Of a stretch of DNA of 46,589 nt, positions 42,728 through 46,589 are shown in pieces (the stretch's first letter is position 1; each line of letters begins with the position of its first letter). Origin of the DNA: an uncultured Sutterella sp. (lineage in GTDB: Bacteria > Pseudomonadota > Gammaproteobacteria > Burkholderiales > Burkholderiaceae_F). Under the pieces are notes generated by a model, which made no database searches, had not been told where the DNA came from, and saw nothing but the letters and a program-made list of their open reading frames with translations. The position numbers were made by a program, and so were the translations under genes. The stretch is taken from the NCBI GenBank assembly GCA_905198475.1, contig CAJKCQ010000011.1:1-46589 (forward strand). Direction: 5' to 3'.

Positions 42728-43159
42728 CGCTTCAAAGTGAGCGGCTCTTTCAAAGGCGTCTGGAGCTCTGCGGCAGCGTCCGCGTTCACGGCGAGCCATC
42801 CTTTGAGCTCTGACGAGGCCGGATGGCGTCACGGATCCCATGCTCCCGTAGAACGTCACTTCGATCACCTGCAGGTCGACGCCTTCTGCGGCGAGCTTCG
42901 GCTTGATGAAGTTCAGGATGTCGACGTGCGGCACGGGCGTGGCGCCGATGCGGATTACGTCTGCGGCCGACGCCGCCGTGGAGAAGGAGCCGAACGAAAG
43001 GAGGGCCGCTGCGGCAACGATAAAGGCCAGGGACTTGATCATGGCGGAATTCCTCCAGGACGACGACACGGGCTCTCGGGAGGAGCCGTGCGGTTTTTCC
43101 TGAAGCCTACGCGGGTCAAGGGGCCGAGCGGCCGCGCGCCGCAGCGCCTCCTTGCGGTA
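42728..43159. other. Region holding only the MetQ-like remnant
   Basis: Apart from the MetQ-like fragment, the minus strand at about 42730-42830 carries a short open frame (ELKGWLAVNADAAAELQTPL) that may be a scrap of another protein. I do not recognise it. Confidence 0.4.
42853..43042 (-). pseudogene. Truncated MetQ/NlpA-type substrate-binding protein
   Basis: The ATG at 43042 follows a perfect GGAGGAA ribosome site, and the product starts with a signal peptide (MIKSLAFIVAAAALLSFGSF) and the MetQ-type start VIRIGATPVPHVDILNFIKP, then AAEGVDLQVIEVTF. Similarity stops at about base 42853, after some 63 of the roughly 270 residues expected, and the frame continues into unrelated sequence. The promoter side is preserved, so the damage looks like a deletion or insertion from the AAA-like gene side. 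Intact MetQ would deliver methionine to the MetNI importer. Confidence 0.7.
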
Positions 43160-44338
43160 TTACCTCTGCGCGACTTCGCCGCCGCAGAGCACCGCCCGCA
43201 CGGCGCGGTGGATGGCGCGCGCGGCCGTTTCGATCATCTCGACCGAGGCGCTTTCCTGAGGCGTATGGGCGAGCCTGCCTTCGCCCGGTCCGAAGTAGAA
43301 GGCCGGAATGCCGAAGGCGCACATGTAGCCGCCTTCGCCCCAACCCGACATCGGCGTGGTCTTCAGGGGACGGCCCACCTCTTCGGTGAGGGCCGCGATC
43401 GCCCGGCGGCAGGCCGGAGCGTCCGTCTGGTCGGCGAGCGCGGGCCAATCGCCCGTGATGGTGGTCGAAGCCTTCACGTCGGGGAAGTCCGGATCCTGCC
43501 GGCACTCCTCGAGAACGCGCAGGATGCGCTCCTCCTGAAGCCTTCCCGTCTCCTCGCCCTGGAAGCGGAAGTCGATCGTGACGCTGGCGTGCGCGGGGAC
43601 GACGTTTTCGGCCGCGCCGCCCGAAATCAGGTCGATCGAGCAGGTCTGCGGGCCCTTGGCGGGCCCCTCCTTCATCATTTCAGGAAGACGCTTCCTCGCC
43701 TTCACCGCGAAGAGGCAGGCCGCGTCGACGGCGTTGACGCCGAGATGCGGGCGGCTCGAGTGCGCGCTGCGGCCCTCGAAGTCCACGCGGATCCAGGCGT
43801 CGCCGCGGTGGGCCGAGTGGATCTCCAGTTCGGTCGGTTCGGCGATGAGACAGGCGTCGGGGCGGGGGGCTCCCGCCTCTTCGAGCGCCGCCTTGACGCC
43901 GCGCACGTTCGTCTCCTCGTCCGTCGAGAGGATGAGCCAAAGCGAGCCCGGGAGGTTCTCCTTCGAGGCTTGCGCGAAGGCGGCGATCGCCGCCGCGGCG
44001 CCGCCCTTCATGTCGGTCGCGCCGCGCCCGAGGAGCCTCCCCGCCTTCACGTCGCCCGAGAAGGGCGCCTCCATGCCGGCGGGCGGCACCACATCGATGT
44101 GGCCCGAGAGCATGAAGGAGGGCGCCTCGGGATCCGTGGATCCCGCGTGCGCGAGGAGCACGGGCGCGTCAGGGACGGCCGTGCAGACGTGCACCTTGAC
44201 CGACGGGTCGGCGGACTCTTCAAGGATGTGCTTCACCGCCTCGACGACGTCGAAGACGGCGGGGGAGCCGGAAACGGAGGGAATGCGCACGAGCGTCTGC
44301 GCGATGGCGACGGCGTCGGGGAGTAGGGAGGAGGCCAT
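43160..44338 (-). CDS. M20 family deacylase (ArgE/DapE-like)
   Basis: A 392-residue dinuclear zinc hydrolase. SGHIDVVPP holds His80 and Asp82, LGRGATDMKGG Asp109 (bridging), STDEET the catalytic Glu141 with Glu142, and LIAEPTEL the next ligand. The lid domain has RGDAWIRVDFEGRSAHSSRP, and HTPQES near the C-terminus gives the last His. This is the best-conserved M20 pattern of the three complete genes here and fits acetylornithine deacetylase or succinyl-diaminopimelate desuccinylase relatives. Substrate assignment needs genomic context, which is absent: no arg or dap gene is near. No strong ribosome site lies before the ATG at 44338. Confidence 0.88.
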   Translation of the reverse strand: MASSLLPDAVAIAQTLVRIPSVSGSPAVFDVVEAVKHILEESADPSVKVHVCTAVPDAPVLLAHAGSTDPEAPSFMLSGHIDVVPPAGMEAPFSGDVKAGRLLGRGATDMKGGAAAAIAAFAQASKENLPGSLWLILSTDEETNVRGVKAALEEAGAPRPDACLIAEPTELEIHSAHRGDAWIRVDFEGRSAHSSRPHLGVNAVDAACLFAVKARKRLPEMMKEGPAKGPQTCSIDLISGGAAENVVPAHASVTIDFRFQGEETGRLQEERILRVLEECRQDPDFPDVKASTTITGDWPALADQTDAPACRRAIAALTEEVGRPLKTTPMSGWGEGGYMCAFGIPAFYFGPGEGRLAHTPQESASVEMIETAARAIHRAVRAVLCGGEVAQR

Positions 44339-44642
44339 GATGAATGAGGCGCGGCGCCGGGGAAAATTCCCGCCGTCCGCGTTCAGAAAGGTTGTCGTTC
44401 CTTCGAGCCTATCGCCCGGTTCCGGCGGGCGCCTGCGCAGATCGCCCTAGCTGCGCCTGCGCGGGCGCAAGAGGACGCGCCGCAGCGCGGCTGCGGCCGC
44501 TGGCCGCCGGGGCGGGAGCGGGAGGCCCGCGGCTAGAATGCAGTTTCCTTCTGCGGCCTACGCCGCAGGCCTTCCGCCCCACTCTTTCAAAGCGTCCGTC
44601 CGGTTCCCGGCGGCTTCGCCCTTCTGCAGAAACAAGCCCGGT
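44339..44642. other. Divergent intergenic region, M20/TSUP
   Basis: No gene supported. It contains GGCTAGAATGC (44531-44541), identical to the element before pdxY, and GC-rich dyads near 44440-44500. Confidence 0.45.
44531..44541 (+). promoter_or_regulatory. Candidate -10 element upstream of the TSUP gene
   Basis: Same 11-mer as at 11830-11840, containing TAGAAT. It lies 102 bp before the chosen start codon. Confidence 0.35.
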
Positions 44643-45404
44643 ATGGAACTCGACCTCATCACCTTTCTGATCGTCTGTCCGCTCGTCTTTCTCGGCGCCC
44701 TCGTGGACGCCGTCGCGGGCGGGGGCGGCCTCATCGCGCTTCCGGCCTATCTGCTCGCGGGCGTGCCCGCGCATATGGCGCTCGGCACCAACAAGTGCTC
44801 GAGCTGCCTGGGCACCGTGGTCTCCGCCTTCCGGCTCTGGCGGGCCGGGTACCTCCACGTCGGCGCGGCGCTCCCGGCGGTGGTCTGCGCCTTCCTCGGG
44901 AGCGTCGGCGGCGCGAAGGCCGCGCTTCTCGTCCCCGAGCACGTCTTCCAGATCCTCCTCGTGGTGATGCTTCCCGTCGCGGCCTTCTTCGTCTTCCGGA
45001 AGAAGGCCATCCCCGCCGAGCGGGAACCCATGGACGAGCGGCGCCGGTTGATGATCATCGCGCTCTCGGCCCTGGTCTGTGGCGCCTACGACGGCTTCTA
45101 CGGCCCGGGCGCAGGCACCTTCATGCTCCTCGCCTTCACTTTCTGGGGGCGCTTGGGCGTCAAGGAGGCTTCGGGCGAAATGAAGGCCGTGAACCTCGCG
45201 AGCAACACCGCGGCCTTCGTCACCTTCGCCGCAACGGGCGAGGTGATCTGGGCGCTCGGCCTTACGGCGGCGCTCTTCGGCATCGCCGGCCACTACATCG
45301 GCGCGGGGCTCGTGATCAAGAACGGCACGCGGATCGTGCGGCCGATCATCGCGGTCGTGCTCGTGATCCTCTTCGTGAAGACCGGTTGGGAATTGCTCGC
45401 CTGA
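44643..45404 (+). CDS. TSUP (TauE/SafE) family membrane permease
   Basis: A 253-residue inner-membrane protein with seven or eight hydrophobic segments. The diagnostic motifs are VDAVAGGGGLIALPAYL in the first half, LGTNKCSSCLGT and, in the second half, AYDGFYGPGAGTFMLLAF and NLASNTAAFVTF. TSUP proteins move sulfur-containing anions such as sulfite or sulfoacetate, or other organic anions. A link to sulfate ester metabolism by AssT is tempting but the genes are more than 11 kb apart. The first plausible ATG is at 44643; upstream sequence in frame is not hydrophobic and lacks a ribosome site. Confidence 0.87.
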   Translation: MELDLITFLIVCPLVFLGALVDAVAGGGGLIALPAYLLAGVPAHMALGTNKCSSCLGTVVSAFRLWRAGYLHVGAALPAVVCAFLGSVGGAKAALLVPEHVFQILLVVMLPVAAFFVFRKKAIPAEREPMDERRRLMIIALSALVCGAYDGFYGPGAGTFMLLAFTFWGRLGVKEASGEMKAVNLASNTAAFVTFAATGEVIWALGLTAALFGIAGHYIGAGLVIKNGTRIVRPIIAVVLVILFVKTGWELLA

Positions 45405-45455
45405 GCCGGGTGCGGCGCAGGAGCCCGGATAAGGGCGCTGCGGCGCCGACGGGAG

Positions 45456-46067
45456 TCAGCGGCCTGCGAGCCGCCCGAGGATCATCCGGACCTCCTCGAA
45501 GGAGGGGGGCGTGAGGTCGTAGGCGCGGTGGATGTAGGCGCCGTCAAAGAGCGCCTCGATCGCCGCGGCCGTCGCGGGCGGAAAGAAGCGCATGAATTCG
45601 CGCCTCGAGCGGCGCAGCACGTTTTCCGCGAAGGGCTTCATGTCCTCGCGCCGGCTCGCGTACGCATAGAGCTCGAGTGAAAGCAGAAGCGCCCGCCGGT
45701 CCGCCGGCCCGCAGATGATGCGCGCCACCACGTCGAGCATCTCTTCGGGCGACTGCGCGGCCTGAAGCTGCGCGAGAACCGTCCGGGTCATCAACGCGTC
45801 GAAGCGCGCGAATGCGGCGCGCAGCAGCTCTTCGCGGTCCGTGAAGTGATAGGTCATCGAGCCGAGCGGCACGCCTGCCTGCTTGGCGACGCGGCGCATG
45901 GTGGTCCCCGCGACGCCCACCTCCTCGATCACCTCGATCGTCGCGTCGATGATGCGGCTGCGCCGCTCGGGGTCCCGCCGGCGCCGAGCGTGGGCGGGAG
46001 CGGGAACGTTGTAGGTGAAGACCATGCCGGTGGAGTCGGAGGGTTCGGCGGGAAGATCGTCAGTCAT
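45456..46067 (-). CDS. TetR-family transcriptional regulator
   Basis: A 203-residue TetR-type repressor. The helix-turn-helix is IIDATIEVIEEVGVAGTTMR, then RVAKQAGVPLGSMTYHFTDR (the YHF recognition helix). The C-terminal helical domain includes ARIICGPADRRALLLSLELY. It is convergent with the TSUP gene, 51 bp apart. Start choice is uncertain: ATGs at 46109, 46067 and 46025 are in frame and none has a ribosome site; 46067 gives a usual length. The target is unknown. Confidence 0.82.
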   Translation of the reverse strand: MTDDLPAEPSDSTGMVFTYNVPAPAHARRRRDPERRSRIIDATIEVIEEVGVAGTTMRRVAKQAGVPLGSMTYHFTDREELLRAAFARFDALMTRTVLAQLQAAQSPEEMLDVVARIICGPADRRALLLSLELYAYASRREDMKPFAENVLRRSRREFMRFFPPATAAAIEALFDGAYIHRAYDLTPPSFEEVRMILGRLAGR

Positions 46068-46589
46068 GGCGGCGGGCTGTTCGGGAAAGAGGTTGGCGCA
46101 AGTGTACAAACGTCCGGCACGAAAACGTGCGCCTCAGCCTTCCCGAAAACGAGACGCTCGAGGGCGGCGCCGTGTGGCTTCACTACGCCGTGAAGAACGT
46201 CTGAGAACTTCCCTTCGGGAGCAATCGCCGGAGCCTAACGAGAGAGTGAGTCAAACAACGCCCGCGGCGGGTCGCTCCATTTCATGCGACCGGTTGGATT
46301 CACGCAAGGCGCTCCTCCGTCCTTCTTCTTTCCGCCGCCCTCAGCGCGGCTCCTCTCACGGACCTTCCTGCTCTAGCGGGCGAACGGCTCGAGCAGATCG
46401 TGCAGGCGTAGCCTCCGCGCGTCGGCACGCCGGGCGACTGCCGTCCGTCCCCGGCAATCCAGAAAGAGGATTCCCGACGGCGATTCTGTTGATCTTTTAG
46501 TTCAGCCTATCTTCGGCTTTGGCGTACACAATTAATCCTGAGTTCCCGGGGGAATTTCTATACTCGCCTGACATGCCACTCAATTTGGT
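46068..46589. other. Right end without an intact gene
   Basis: Besides the small open stretch at 46126-46204, I see no gene. The last 80 bases are AT-rich and contain TATACT (46559-46564), which could be the -10 box of a gene beyond the window. Confidence 0.4.
46126..46204 (+). pseudogene. Possible C-terminal scrap of an unknown protein
   Basis: A frame ending at TGA 46202-46204 reads NVRLSLPENETLEGG followed by AVWLHYAVKNV, with GC-ending codons and natural-looking composition. It has no start and overlaps the TetR promoter region. I do not recognise the family. Confidence 0.2.

Noticed and set aside
44409..45293. Glu/Arg-rich minus-strand frame opposite the TSUP gene
   Set aside because: Low-complexity antisense product; the plus strand encodes a clear membrane protein.
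1..46589. CRISPR array, prophage or tRNA genes
   Set aside because: No regularly spaced direct repeats, no phage structural or integrase genes and no cloverleaf-like sequence with a recognisable T-loop were found by eye.

Overview
The window is a GC-rich, densely coded stretch of a Gram-negative bacterium: outer-membrane porin, Sec and Tat signal peptides, LysR and TetR regulators, GluQ. Several multi-gene families here (periplasmic arylsulfate sulfotransferases, Tat-exported fumarate-reductase-like flavoproteins with a separate multiheme cytochrome c, GsiB-like solute-binding proteins) are what I would expect of an asaccharolytic, anaerobically respiring gut betaproteobacterium of the Sutterella/Parasutterella group (Burkholderiales). 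That placement is inference from gene content. I saw no rRNA, tRNA, CRISPR array or intact insertion sequence.

Layout. 1-4.4 kb: a 3' remnant of an M20 amidohydrolase, a complete M20 metallopeptidase (minus), a complete M20 amidohydrolase and a YqhD-like iron alcohol dehydrogenase. 4.7-11.8 kb: a compact same-strand island of a PD-(D/E)XK-like protein, a 934-residue MmeI-type DNA adenine methyltransferase, an SF2 helicase and a GIY-YIG nuclease, which looks like a restriction/defence system. 11.9-12.7 kb: pyridoxal kinase. 12.8-19.2 kb: a TtrS/TtrR-like two-component system overlapping a Tat flavoprotein gene, then a second Tat flavoprotein and a tetraheme cytochrome c, a probable periplasmic respiratory reductase with its own sensor. 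19.2-20.5 kb: decayed DNA with a frameshifted flavoprotein pseudogene and an AT-hook-like fragment.

20.5-33.2 kb: an arylsulfate sulfotransferase (AssT) island with four complete AssT genes, three LysR-type regulators beside them, a porin, and a C-terminal scrap of a fifth AssT. 33.7-37 kb: an EamA-type transporter, gluQ and a Bcr/CflA-type MFS transporter. 37.3-40.6 kb: two tandem GsiB-like periplasmic binding proteins sharing a perfectly identical 221-bp tract. 41.1-42.7 kb: an AAA-ATPase-like/PD-(D/E)XK protein of lower GC, next to a truncated MetQ-like gene. 43.2-46.1 kb: an M20 deacylase, a TSUP (TauE/SafE) permease and a TetR regulator. The last 500 bp hold no intact gene.

How it works together (inference): the porin and AssT paralogues would let the cell move sulfate between phenolic compounds in the periplasm, each AssT probably tuned to different substrates by its neighbouring LysR protein. 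The sensor, flavoproteins and cytochrome would reduce an external organic acceptor. The M20 hydrolases, binding proteins and transporters suit a peptide and amino-acid based diet. The 4.7-11.8 kb island, with an AT-rich recognition segment inside an otherwise GC-rich methyltransferase gene, is the strongest candidate for a little-described system.
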